Assembly: GCA_002279065.1 (NCBI GenBank)
Contig: NCKB01000003.1
Location: forward strand, 248,001 to 312,000
DNA: 64,000 bases
Reading direction: 5' to 3'
From: Lysobacterales bacterium 15-68-25
GTDB taxonomy: Bacteria; Pseudomonadota; Gammaproteobacteria; Xanthomonadales; Rhodanobacteraceae
How positions within the stretch are numbered: position 1 is the first letter of the stretch; the number at the start of each line of letters is the position of its first letter. Made by a program: the position numbers and the translations under genes. Under the pieces are notes generated by a model. It made no database searches. It was not told the origin of the DNA and was given only the letters and a program-made list of their open reading frames with translations. Positions 17,363-28,315 of this stretch are shown here, piece after piece.

Positions 17363-18283
17363 ATGCTGCGCCTGTATACCCATGAGAGCTGTCTGCGACA
17401 CGACCCCTGCCCGGGGCATGCCGAGTCGCCGCTACGCCTCAAGGCCGTACTGCAGGCGCTGGACGCCGACCGCTTCGCGACGGTAGACCGCGTGGAGGCG
17501 CCCCGCGCCAGCCGCGAGCAGCTGCTGCGCGTTCACGACGCCGCGCACGTCGACCGCGTGCTGGGCAGCGCACCGCAAGAAGGGCGGGTCCAGCTCGACC
17601 CGGACACCTGGATGTCGCCCGGCTCCGACGAGGCTGCCCTGCGCGCCGCAGGCGCCACCTGTGCCGCAGTGGACGCAGTGCTTTCCGGCCAGGTGCCGCG
17701 TGCGTTCTGCGCCGTGCGCCCGCCGGGCCACCACGCGACGTCCGGCGAGGCGATGGGTTTCTGTCTGTTCAATTCGATCGCCGTGGCCGCCGCTCATGCG
17801 ATCGCCGCACATGGCCTGCAGCGCGTCCTGATCGCCGACTTCGATGTGCACCACGGCAACGGTACGCAGGACATCTTCGAGCGCGAACCGCGGGTGATGT
17901 TCGTGTCCAGCCACCAGTCGCCGCTGTATCCGGAGACCGGATCCGCGCACGAGCACGGCGTCGGCAATATCGTCAACGCGCCGCTGCCGGCCGGCGCCGG
18001 CTCGATGGAGTTCCGCGAGACCTGGCACCACGAGCTGCTGCCGCGCATGCACGCGTTCCGGCCACAACTGGTGCTGGTCTCGGCCGGCTTCGACGCGCAC
18101 CGCGACGACCCACTCGCCGACCTGCGCCTGGGCGCGGAGGATTACGCCTGGATCACCCACCAGCTGGTCGACCTCGCCCGCACCCACGCCGGCGGCCGGC
18201 TGGTGTCGAGCCTCGAGGGCGGTTACGACCTGCGTGCACTGGCCTCCAGCGCCGCCGCACACGTCGAGGCCCTGCTCTACTGA
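17363..18283 (+). CDS. Histone-deacetylase-family (acetylpolyamine/acetoin-type) hydrolase
   Basis: A 306-residue zinc amidohydrolase of the arginase/deacetylase fold. Motifs visible are RPPGHHA (histidines 123-124), the zinc-site motif DFDVHHGNGTQ (about 159-169), SAGFDAHRDDPLA and LEGGYDL. Bacterial members remove acetyl groups from polyamines or lysines; the substrate here is not evident. It is the last gene of the btuM-adenosyltransferase run, with a 6-bp spacing, although no metabolic link to cobalamin is known to me. A 116-bp gap to lptD follows. Confidence 0.9.
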   Translation: MLRLYTHESCLRHDPCPGHAESPLRLKAVLQALDADRFATVDRVEAPRASREQLLRVHDAAHVDRVLGSAPQEGRVQLDPDTWMSPGSDEAALRAAGATCAAVDAVLSGQVPRAFCAVRPPGHHATSGEAMGFCLFNSIAVAAAHAIAAHGLQRVLIADFDVHHGNGTQDIFEREPRVMFVSSHQSPLYPETGSAHEHGVGNIVNAPLPAGAGSMEFRETWHHELLPRMHAFRPQLVLVSAGFDAHRDDPLADLRLGAEDYAWITHQLVDLARTHAGGRLVSSLEGGYDLRALASSAAAHVEALLY

Positions 18284-18399
18284 CCTGGGCGAAGGCGGCC
18301 TGCCCCTGAATCCGCAGGCCCCTTCGATGCCGCCCAACCTGCCGGCCCCGGGGCGTTTCTGCTAGCTTAACGGGCCATTTCCGCCGAAAGATTGCCATC

Positions 18400-20829
18400 G
18401 TGACGATGACGACGCGCCCGTTGCCTCCGCGCCGCCTGCTGGCGGTCGCTGCCGCCCTCGCCCTGGCCGGTGTGCCGCTCGAAGTGGCAACCGCCGCGGA
18501 CGTGGCGCCGCTGCCCGGCAACATGCGCGCGCCAGAGGAAACCAGCTGCCCACTGGGATCGTTCTACTGCCCGGCGCGCCCGATCAGTTACGCGATGTGC
18601 CGCCCCAACGCGCTGCTGTCGTTCTACGACCCGTCCTTGCCGACGGACAGCTCGGGCCGCGACACGGCCGACACCGATGTCCACGCCGAGCACGTGGACA
18701 GCTCCAACCAGTCGATCTACAAGCTGACCGGCAACGTCCGCATGCAGCGCGCCGACCAGCTGCTGCGCGCCGACCGCGTCGACTACAACGACCAGACCAC
18801 CGACTACGATGCGCGCGGCAACGTGCGCTACCAGGACGCGGGCGAACTGTTCTCGGCGGACCGACTGAAGGGCAACAACGAGGCCAAGCGCGGCGTCGCC
18901 GACAACGTCACCTACCAGTTGCTGCAGTCGCGCGGCAACGGCGTAGCGAAGCAGGCGACCCTGTTCGACGCGCAGCACAGCCAGTACTCCACCGTGACCT
19001 ACTCGACCTGCGACGTCGGTCACCGGCTGTGGGAGATCAGCGCTCACCGGCTCACCCTGAACCGCGAGACCGGCGTGGGCGTCGCGCACGGTGCCACCAT
19101 GCGCTTCGCGAATGTGCCGTTCTTCTACATTCCGTATCTGACTTTCCCGATCGACAACCGGCGCAAGAGCGGCTTCCTGTGGCCCACGTTCGGCAACTCC
19201 AGCCACTCCGGTTTCATGGCGAGCGTGCCGTACTACCTGAACCTGGCGCCGAACTACGACGCCACGCTGGAGCCGCGCGTCTACACCAAGCGCGGGGCAA
19301 TGCTTGCAGGTCAGTTCCGCTATTTGCTTCCGGGCACCCAGGGCCAGTTTGACTTCGAGTATCTGGCCAAGGATCACGGCCCCAACTTGCAGGACTCCGG
19401 CATCACCACACAGGGAAGGCAGCGTTACCTGTACAAGTTCGGCGACTCCACTCGGCTGTGGCCCGGCTGGTCCTTCAATACCAGCGTGAACCGCGTTTCC
19501 GACAAGAACTATCTGCGCGACTTCAGCAACGATCTATACAACACGGCAACCAACTCCATTGCTTCGAGCGCCCATGTTTCCGGTGCCGGCAACTGGTGGA
19601 GTGCGTCCCTGGGCGTAGATAGCTATCAGAACACCGATCCATACCTGACCGATGCGAGCCTTCAATATCGACGCTGGCCACGCGGCACCTTCAATCTCGA
19701 TATTCCGCTGAACAATTGGCTGGAGGCGGGATCCAACGACGAAGCCGTCGCATTCCGCAAAGACGGCTTCCTCGGCGGCAAGCGGGCCGATTTCTATCCC
19801 TACCTCGCGGCCAACTGGCAGGGCGCGGCATGGTTTGTCCGTCCGAAGCTGGCCTACCGGTACACGGCTTACCAGCTGGACGACAATTTCGATCACTACA
19901 GCTTCGGCGGCAGGTTGCCGCTGGGCCAGACCTCGCCGTTCGATACGCGCAACCCGACCCGGAGCCTGCCCGTCGCAAGCCTGGATACGGGACTGGTTTT
20001 TGACCGTCACACCTCGTTGTTCGGCACGGCCTACACGCAGACGCTGGAGCCGAGGCTCTATTACCTGTACGTGCCCTACCGCAATCAGGACGATCTTCCG
20101 CTCTTCGATACCCAGTTGATGAGCTTCGACTACTGGCAACTGTTCTCGCCGAATCGCTATTCCGGCGCGGACCGTCAGATGAATGCCAACAACCTGACCG
20201 GCGCACTGACAACCCGGCTGCTCGATGACAATGGCGTTGAGCGCTTCTCGGCGAGCCTGGGTCAGATCCGCTATTTCGCTCCACAACGGGTGCAACTCCC
20301 GGGCCAACCGGCAACCGACTGGACCGGCTCGGACTACGTCGCCCAGGCCAGCATCCAGCTCAACGACGATTGGAGAGCGAGCACTGCCTATCAGTGGAGC
20401 CCGAACACCCGCCAGGTGGACCTCGGCACCTTCCAGGTGCAGCGGCGGATCAAGACCGACGGCATCCTCAACTTCTCCTATCGATTCCGCCGCACCCCGG
20501 GCAGCACCAACGTGCTGCTGGAACAATACGACGCCTCCACGGTCTATCCGGTCTCGGATCGCTGGCGCCTGCTCGGACGCTGGACCTATTCGGTCAAGGA
20601 CCGCCGCACGGTGGAGGCGCTGGCGGGCGTCCAGTACGAGAGCTGCTGCGTGATCCTCAGCCTGGTCGGGCGGCATTACGTGAACCAGTACGCCCCGTTC
20701 GGCACGACCACCGCCACGCGCATCCCGTCCAACAACGCGGTGATGTTCGAGCTGCAGTTCAAGGGGCTGGGCGCCTTCAATGGCCAAGCCGAGGACTTTT
20801 TGCGGCGTGCTATTCTGGGATATCAATAA
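18400..20829 (+). CDS. lptD: LPS-assembly outer membrane protein LptD
   Basis: LptD is the outer-membrane beta-barrel that, with LptE, inserts lipopolysaccharide into the outer leaflet. The 809-residue protein has a signal peptide (RRLLAVAAALALAGVPLEVAT), a periplasmic beta-jellyroll (about 90-240, beginning DVHAEHVDSSNQ) and a C-terminal barrel to residue 809. Cysteines occur in the N-terminal segment (SCPLG, FYCP, AMCR) and in a CC pair near the C-terminus (ESCCVIL), as expected for the interdomain disulfides. The start is GTG 18400 or ATG 18406, in frame. About 19.3-20.3 kb, which encodes much of the barrel, has visibly lower G+C than its flanks. surA follows at 39 bp. Confidence 0.95.
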   Translation: MTMTTRPLPPRRLLAVAAALALAGVPLEVATAADVAPLPGNMRAPEETSCPLGSFYCPARPISYAMCRPNALLSFYDPSLPTDSSGRDTADTDVHAEHVDSSNQSIYKLTGNVRMQRADQLLRADRVDYNDQTTDYDARGNVRYQDAGELFSADRLKGNNEAKRGVADNVTYQLLQSRGNGVAKQATLFDAQHSQYSTVTYSTCDVGHRLWEISAHRLTLNRETGVGVAHGATMRFANVPFFYIPYLTFPIDNRRKSGFLWPTFGNSSHSGFMASVPYYLNLAPNYDATLEPRVYTKRGAMLAGQFRYLLPGTQGQFDFEYLAKDHGPNLQDSGITTQGRQRYLYKFGDSTRLWPGWSFNTSVNRVSDKNYLRDFSNDLYNTATNSIASSAHVSGAGNWWSASLGVDSYQNTDPYLTDASLQYRRWPRGTFNLDIPLNNWLEAGSNDEAVAFRKDGFLGGKRADFYPYLAANWQGAAWFVRPKLAYRYTAYQLDDNFDHYSFGGRLPLGQTSPFDTRNPTRSLPVASLDTGLVFDRHTSLFGTAYTQTLEPRLYYLYVPYRNQDDLPLFDTQLMSFDYWQLFSPNRYSGADRQMNANNLTGALTTRLLDDNGVERFSASLGQIRYFAPQRVQLPGQPATDWTGSDYVAQASIQLNDDWRASTAYQWSPNTRQVDLGTFQVQRRIKTDGILNFSYRFRRTPGSTNVLLEQYDASTVYPVSDRWRLLGRWTYSVKDRRTVEALAGVQYESCCVILSLVGRHYVNQYAPFGTTTATRIPSNNAVMFELQFKGLGAFNGQAEDFLRRAILGYQ

Positions 20830-20868
20830 TTTGTCCGTCGCCCGAGGGCGATCCAAGGCACCGTTCTG

Positions 20869-22230
20869 ATGAAGCAATCTCTCGCGCTGTTCCTGCTCGC
20901 GGTGGCCGCCGCGTCCGTCGCTCCCGTGCATGCCCAGCTGCTCGCACCAGCCTCCCAGACCAGCCCGAACGCCAGTGGCGAGCAGCCGCTGGACCGCATC
21001 GTGGCGGTGGTCGACGACGGCGTGATCCTGCAGAGCGAGCTGGACGATGCCGTGCGCGCCGTACAGCAGCAGTACGCCAGCAATCCCGGCCAGCTGCCGC
21101 CGCTGAACGTGCTGCAGCGCCAGGTGCTCGAGCGCCTCATCCTGATGCGCCTGCAGGTCAACAAGGCCGACGACCAGGGCATCCGCGTGTCCGATGGCGA
21201 GGTCGACCAGGCGGTCGCCCGCGTGGCCCAGCAAAACCGCATGACGGTGGACCAGTTGCGCGGCGCCATCGCGCAGAGCGGAGCCAGCTTTGCCGCGTTC
21301 CGTCGCCAGATCGCCGAGCAGCTGACGGTGCAGCGCCTGCACGACAGCGTGGTGCGTGACTCGGTGCAGATCACCGACAGCGAGATCAACAACCTGCTGA
21401 ACAGCCCGACCTACAAGGCCGGTGAAGTGCATCTGGCGCACATCCAGATCAGCGTACCGGCTGGCGCCAGCGCGGCGGACATCCAGGCTGCCCAGGCCAA
21501 GGCCGCCGAGGCGCTCAACGCGATCAAGGGCGGCATGGATTTCAACGCGGCCGCCATCCGCTACTCCGACGCCCAGGACGCGCTCGACGGCGGCGACCTG
21601 GGTTGGCGCCGCATGGACGAGGTCCCGCCGGCGTTCACCGACACGGTGGCCGCGATGAAGCCTGGTGACGTCACCCCTGCGCTGCGCGGCCCCACCGGTT
21701 TCACCATCCTCAAGCTGGTCGGCCAGCGCCAACCCGAGCGGCAGGTCATCACCGAGTATCACGCCCGCCAGATCCTGATCAGCCCGAGCGAGCTGATCAC
21801 GCCCGCGCAGGCCGAGCAGAAGGCACAAGACCTCTACCAGCGCATCGTCAACAAGCACGAAGACTTCGCCAAGCTGGCCAAGGCCGACTCGGCCGACGAC
21901 ACCACGGCCAACGCCGGCGGCGACATGGGGTGGTTCGCCAAGGATGCGTGGGGAGATGCGGTGGCGCAGCAGTTGTCCGCGCTCAAGCCGGACGAAGTCT
22001 CGCATCCGTTCCAGACGGAGGCGGGCTGGCACATCATCCAGTTGCTCGGCACGCGCCAGGCGGACCGCACCGACGAGATCGCCCGCAACCAGGCGCGCCA
22101 AGCCATCGGCAACCGCAAGGCCGAGCAGGCCTACGAGGACTTCCTGCGCCAGCTCAAGGCCAGTGCCTACATCCGGATCCTCGTGCCGGAGCTGCGCACC
22201 CCCGGCCAGCCGGACGACGGCACCGCCTGA
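20869..22230 (+). CDS. surA: Periplasmic chaperone / peptidyl-prolyl isomerase SurA
   Basis: SurA escorts unfolded outer-membrane proteins, LptD among them, through the periplasm. The 453-residue protein has a signal peptide (cleavage after VHA), an N-terminal chaperone domain from DRIVAVVDDGVILQSELDDA, and two parvulin rotamase domains at about 185-290 and 300-405 (for example GGDLGWRRMDEVPPAF and GGDMGWFAKDAWGD). Length and order are those of the family. The gene lies 39 bp after lptD and 11 bp before pdxA, matching the conserved lptD-surA-pdxA-rsmA-apaG-apaH series. Confidence 0.96.
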   Translation: MKQSLALFLLAVAAASVAPVHAQLLAPASQTSPNASGEQPLDRIVAVVDDGVILQSELDDAVRAVQQQYASNPGQLPPLNVLQRQVLERLILMRLQVNKADDQGIRVSDGEVDQAVARVAQQNRMTVDQLRGAIAQSGASFAAFRRQIAEQLTVQRLHDSVVRDSVQITDSEINNLLNSPTYKAGEVHLAHIQISVPAGASAADIQAAQAKAAEALNAIKGGMDFNAAAIRYSDAQDALDGGDLGWRRMDEVPPAFTDTVAAMKPGDVTPALRGPTGFTILKLVGQRQPERQVITEYHARQILISPSELITPAQAEQKAQDLYQRIVNKHEDFAKLAKADSADDTTANAGGDMGWFAKDAWGDAVAQQLSALKPDEVSHPFQTEAGWHIIQLLGTRQADRTDEIARNQARQAIGNRKAEQAYEDFLRQLKASAYIRILVPELRTPGQPDDGTA

Positions 22231-22241
22231 GCCCAGCCACC

Positions 22242-23240
22242 ATGGAGACCCGCACCCGTCCCCGGCTGGCCCTGACTGCCGGCGAGCCGGCGGGTGTCGG
22301 TCCCGAGCTGCTGGTTCGGCTCGCCTCGATCCCGTTCGATGCCGAGCTGGTGGCGATCACCGATCGCGGCCTGCTGGAGCGCGCCGCGCAGCGCTGCGGC
22401 ATCGAGATCCAGTTGCTCGACGAGGAGGCTCCGGCACCGGCCGTCGCCACCGCCGTGCAACTGCGGGTTCGGCATGTGCCGCTCGGTGCCGTCGAGCATC
22501 CGGGGCATCCCGACCCGGCAAACGCGGCACACGTGCTGGCCACCCTGACCGAAGCCGCGGACGGCTGCCTTGCCGGGCGCTACGACGCTGTGGTCACCGC
22601 CCCCTTGCAGAAGGCTTCGATCAACGACGCCGGAGTGGCCTTCAGCGGCCACACGGAATTCTTCGCCGAGCGCGCCGGCGCGGACGTGGTGATGATGCTG
22701 GCCAGCCCCGAACTGCGGGTGGCTCTGGCCACGACGCATCTGCCGCTGGCTGCGGTACCCGGCGCCATCCATGCGGACACGCTCACCCGCAGCCTGCGCA
22801 TCGTGGAGGCTGCGCTGCGGGCGAAATTCGGCATCGAACGCCCCCGCATCGGCGTGCTGGGACTCAACCCCCACGCAGGAGAGGGCGGGCATCTCGGGCG
22901 CGAGGAGATCGACGTCATCATCCCCGTGTTGGACCGCCTGCGCGACGAGGGCATGGAGTTGCTCGGCCCGTTGCCGGCCGACACCGCCTTCGTGCCCGCC
23001 ATGCGCGCCCGCTACGACGCGGTATTGGCGATGTACCACGACCAGGCCCTGCCGGTGCTCAAGAGCGAGGCCTTCGACCGCACCGTCAACCTGACCCTCG
23101 GCCTGCCCTTCATCCGCACCTCGGTCGACCACGGCACGGCACTGGATCTCGCCGGCAGCGGCCGCGCCGACGCCTCGAGCCTGATCGCCGCCACCCGCAT
23201 GGCGCTGGACCTGGTCCAGCGCAGCCGCCACAGCGCCTGA
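22242..23240 (+). CDS. pdxA: 4-hydroxythreonine-4-phosphate dehydrogenase
   Basis: PdxA oxidises 4-phosphohydroxy-L-threonine in pyridoxal phosphate synthesis. The 332-residue protein begins with ATG 22242 and shows the family signatures LTAGEPAGVGPEL, FSGHTEFFAE, GLNPHAGEGGHLGREE and YHDQALPVLK; the histidines in HTE, NPHAGE and YHDQ are the metal ligands. The start is supported by the conserved N-terminus directly after it. It sits between surA and rsmA with short gaps of 11 and 25 bp. Confidence 0.95.
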   Translation: METRTRPRLALTAGEPAGVGPELLVRLASIPFDAELVAITDRGLLERAAQRCGIEIQLLDEEAPAPAVATAVQLRVRHVPLGAVEHPGHPDPANAAHVLATLTEAADGCLAGRYDAVVTAPLQKASINDAGVAFSGHTEFFAERAGADVVMMLASPELRVALATTHLPLAAVPGAIHADTLTRSLRIVEAALRAKFGIERPRIGVLGLNPHAGEGGHLGREEIDVIIPVLDRLRDEGMELLGPLPADTAFVPAMRARYDAVLAMYHDQALPVLKSEAFDRTVNLTLGLPFIRTSVDHGTALDLAGSGRADASSLIAATRMALDLVQRSRHSA

Positions 23241-23265
23241 TCCGGCGTGCCGACCGAGTCCGCCC

Positions 23266-24066
23266 ATGAATGCACGCCCCAAGAAAAGCTTCGGCCAGCA
23301 CTTCCTGCACGAAAAGCGCTACATCGAGCGCATCGTCAGCGCCATCGCACCGGAGGACGGTGACACGCTGGTCGAGATCGGACCGGGCGAGGGCGCGCTG
23401 ACCCTGCCCCTGCTTCGCGCCGCCGGACGCCTCACCGCGATCGAGCTGGACACCGATCTGATTCCGGCGCTGGGCGAACGCGCGGCCGCGGTCGGCGAAC
23501 TCCGGATCGTGCACGCCGACGTGCTCAAGGTCGATTTCGCCGCACTGGCCCGCGAACTCGGCGCTCCCCGTCTGCGCATCGCCGGCAACCTGCCCTACTA
23601 CATCTCCAGCCCGATCCTGTTCCATTGCGTGGAGCACGCCGCGGCCATCCAGGACATGCACTTCATGCTGCAGAAGGAAGTGGTCGACCGGATGGCGGCG
23701 GAGCCCGGCAGCAAGGTCTACGGGCGGCTTTCGGTGATGCTGCAGCTGGCCTGCCGCGTGACGCCCCTGTTCGACGTGCCGCCGGGCGCGTTCCGGCCGC
23801 CGCCTAAAGTGGACTCCTCGGTGGTCCGGCTGGTGCCATTGGCGCCCGCGGAACGCCACGATGCCGACCCGCAGGCGGTGCACGCCGTGGTCAAGGCGGC
23901 GTTCGCCCAGCGCCGCAAGACGCTTTCCAATGCGCTGCGGCAACTGCTCGGCGCCGAGGCCATCCGCGCGGCGGGCATCGACCCGGGGGCGCGCGCGGAA
24001 ACGCTGTCGCCGCTGGATTTCGTGCGTCTCGCCAAGGCGCTGCCGACGCGACCCGCGTCAGACTGA
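23266..24066 (+). CDS. rsmA: 16S rRNA (adenine1518/1519-N6) dimethyltransferase
   Basis: RsmA (KsgA) dimethylates two adjacent adenosines in helix 45 of 16S rRNA during 30S assembly. The 266-residue protein has the N-terminal KKSFGQHFL, the S-adenosylmethionine motif VEIGPGEGALT and the catalytic motif NLPYYISSP (about 107-115), followed by the C-terminal helical domain with QRRKTLSNALR. It is 25 bp after pdxA and 53 bp before apaG. Confidence 0.97.
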   Translation: MNARPKKSFGQHFLHEKRYIERIVSAIAPEDGDTLVEIGPGEGALTLPLLRAAGRLTAIELDTDLIPALGERAAAVGELRIVHADVLKVDFAALARELGAPRLRIAGNLPYYISSPILFHCVEHAAAIQDMHFMLQKEVVDRMAAEPGSKVYGRLSVMLQLACRVTPLFDVPPGAFRPPPKVDSSVVRLVPLAPAERHDADPQAVHAVVKAAFAQRRKTLSNALRQLLGAEAIRAAGIDPGARAETLSPLDFVRLAKALPTRPASD

Positions 24067-24107
24067 AGCTGACGGCCACGCACTGACCCGAGCCGCATCG
24101 CAGGCCT

Positions 24108-24113
24108 TACAAT
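24108..24113 (+). promoter_or_regulatory. -10 box for apaG
   Basis: TACAAT ends 6 nt before the apaG ATG, so a transcript from it would begin at about the A of the start codon. A poor -35 candidate, CTGACC at 24083-24088, is 19 bp upstream. Confidence 0.45.
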
Positions 24114-24119
24114 CGCATC

Positions 24120-24503
24120 ATGAGTCCGAAGTCCCCCTATACCATCGATGTGCGCGTCCACACGCGCTTCGTCCCCGATCAGTCGAAGCCGGACGACAAC
24201 CGCTACGTGTTCGCCTACACGATCACGCTGCGCAATGCCGGCCAGGTTCCCGCGCAGCTGCTGCGACGCCACTGGGTGATCACCGATGCCAACGGCAAGG
24301 TGGACGAGGTGCGCGGCGACGGCGTGGTGGGCGAGCAGCCCTGGCTGCGTCCGGGCGACGACTACGAATACACCTCCGGCGCCGTGCTGGAGACGGCCGT
24401 CGGCACCATGGCAGGCAGCTACCAGATGCTGGCTGACGACGGCACCGAGTTCGACGCCCCGATTCCCACCTTCACCCTCTCGATCCCGCGCACGCTGCAC
24501 TGA
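24120..24503 (+). CDS. apaG: ApaG / DUF525 domain protein
   Basis: A 127-residue single-domain protein of the ApaG family, a fibronectin-III-like beta sandwich of uncertain function, linked genetically to Ap4A hydrolase and divalent-cation resistance. Typical segments are [39 protein letters not shown] and GTMAGSYQM. The ATG is preceded by a TACAAT box only 6 nt away and by no ribosome binding site, so initiation may be leaderless. Its stop overlaps the apaH start by 1 nt (TGATG). Confidence 0.95.
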   Translation: MSPKSPYTIDVRVHTRFVPDQSKPDDNRYVFAYTITLRNAGQVPAQLLRRHWVITDANGKVDEVRGDGVVGEQPWLRPGDDYEYTSGAVLETAVGTMAGSYQMLADDGTEFDAPIPTFTLSIPRTLH

Positions 24504-25354
24504 TGGCGACCTACGCGATCGGCGACGTGCAGGGCTGTTATCCGGAGCTGCAGCGCCTGCTGGACAAGCTGCGCTTCGATCCGGTGCAGGACCACCTGTG
24601 GTTCTGTGGCGACCTGGTGAACCGCGGAGGGCAGTCGCTGGAGACCCTCCGCTTCATCCATGCTCTGCGCGAGCGGGCCGTGGTGACGCTCGGCAACCAC
24701 GACCTCAGCCTGCTTGCCATCGCCCAGCGCAAGCCGGACGCCCAGGCCCGGGTCAATCCCGAGCTGCGCGAGGTCCTGTTCGCCGACGACGCCCCGGTGC
24801 TGTTCGAATGGCTGCGTTCGCAGAAACTGCTTCATCACGACGAGCAGCTGGGCTGGACCATGGTTCACGCCGGCCTGGCGCCGGGCTGGACGCTCAGGCA
24901 GGCCCAGCGGTCGGCGCAGGAGATCGAGCGGGAGCTGACCAGCCCGCGCCATCCCCGCCTGCTCAAGAATCTCTTCGGCAATCGACCCGCGGCGTGGTCG
25001 AGCCGGTTGCAGGGCATCGAGCGGATGCGCGCCTCGATCAACACCCTCACCCGGATGCGCTACTGCGACATCCACGGGCGCATCGACTTCGAGGGCAAGG
25101 GCATCCCAGGCACGCAGAAGCCGGGCATGTACCCGTGGTTCGAGGTACCCGGCATGCGCCGGCGCGAGACGCGTATCGTCTGCGGTCACTGGTCGGCGCT
25201 GGGCCGGTTCGCCGGGCTGGGCGTTTACGCGATCGACACCGGCTGCGTCTGGGGCGGCCAGCTGACCGCCCTGCGACTGGATGCCGAGGAGCCGGTCTAT
25301 TTCACGGTGAACGCCGAGCCGCACCGCAAACGCCCGCCCAACGCCGAGGATTGA
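24503..25354 (+). CDS. apaH: Symmetrical bis(5'-nucleosyl)-tetraphosphatase
   Basis: ApaH splits diadenosine tetraphosphate into two ADP and also removes Np4 caps from RNA. The 283-residue metallophosphoesterase shows GDVQGC (7-12), CGDLVNRG (about 35-42), GNHD (64-67), and later VHAGLAPGW and CGHWSALGR. The usual GDLVARG is here GDLVNRG, a conservative change. Translation is coupled to apaG by the 1-nt overlap. A strong terminator follows directly. Confidence 0.97.
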   Translation: MATYAIGDVQGCYPELQRLLDKLRFDPVQDHLWFCGDLVNRGGQSLETLRFIHALRERAVVTLGNHDLSLLAIAQRKPDAQARVNPELREVLFADDAPVLFEWLRSQKLLHHDEQLGWTMVHAGLAPGWTLRQAQRSAQEIERELTSPRHPRLLKNLFGNRPAAWSSRLQGIERMRASINTLTRMRYCDIHGRIDFEGKGIPGTQKPGMYPWFEVPGMRRRETRIVCGHWSALGRFAGLGVYAIDTGCVWGGQLTALRLDAEEPVYFTVNAEPHRKRPPNAED

Positions 25355-25359
25355 GCAAG

Positions 25360-25393
25360 AAAAAAAGGGAGGCCATCGCCTCCCTTTTTTTTT
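25360..25393. terminator. Bidirectional terminator between apaH and secA
   Basis: A 7-A run and the stem GGGAGGC against GCCTCCC, with a 4-nt CATC loop, pair into a 14-bp stem ending in nine T. It follows apaH by 5 bp and lies 17 bp past the end of the convergent secA gene. Confidence 0.93.
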
Positions 25394-25410
25394 CGCCGCC
25401 GTCCGGTCGA

Positions 25411-28113
<2,703 letters not shown>

Positions 28114-28177
28114 CGATCATCCGGTGACTGGAGACAGGAAACCCCGCCAGCACATGGCCGGCTGGGGCAAATTCACG

Positions 28178-28206
28178 ATGATACTAGGGTCCGACGGCTA
28201 TCCCAA
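28178..28206 (-). promoter_or_regulatory. secA promoter
   Basis: On the minus strand TTGGGA (28206-28201), a 17-bp spacer and TATCAT (28183-28178). The -35 matches the consensus at four of six and the -10 at five of six, with ideal spacing. Predicted start is about 28171. The stretch from there to the M23 gene holds nothing else I can recognise. Confidence 0.6.
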
Positions 28207-28315
28207 ACGCACGATAAAGCGCAAGGAAACGCGGCATCCCCAGTCCGTCGCCGCAGGGAGGGGTGGCGGCGGATCAGCGCGGTTTCAAGCCCCCGAAGCC
28301 ACCGGATCGCCGGAT

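Noticed and set aside
19534-22101. An 855-codon open frame on the minus strand
   Set aside because: It lies opposite lptD and surA, both of which are certain. No motif is visible in it.
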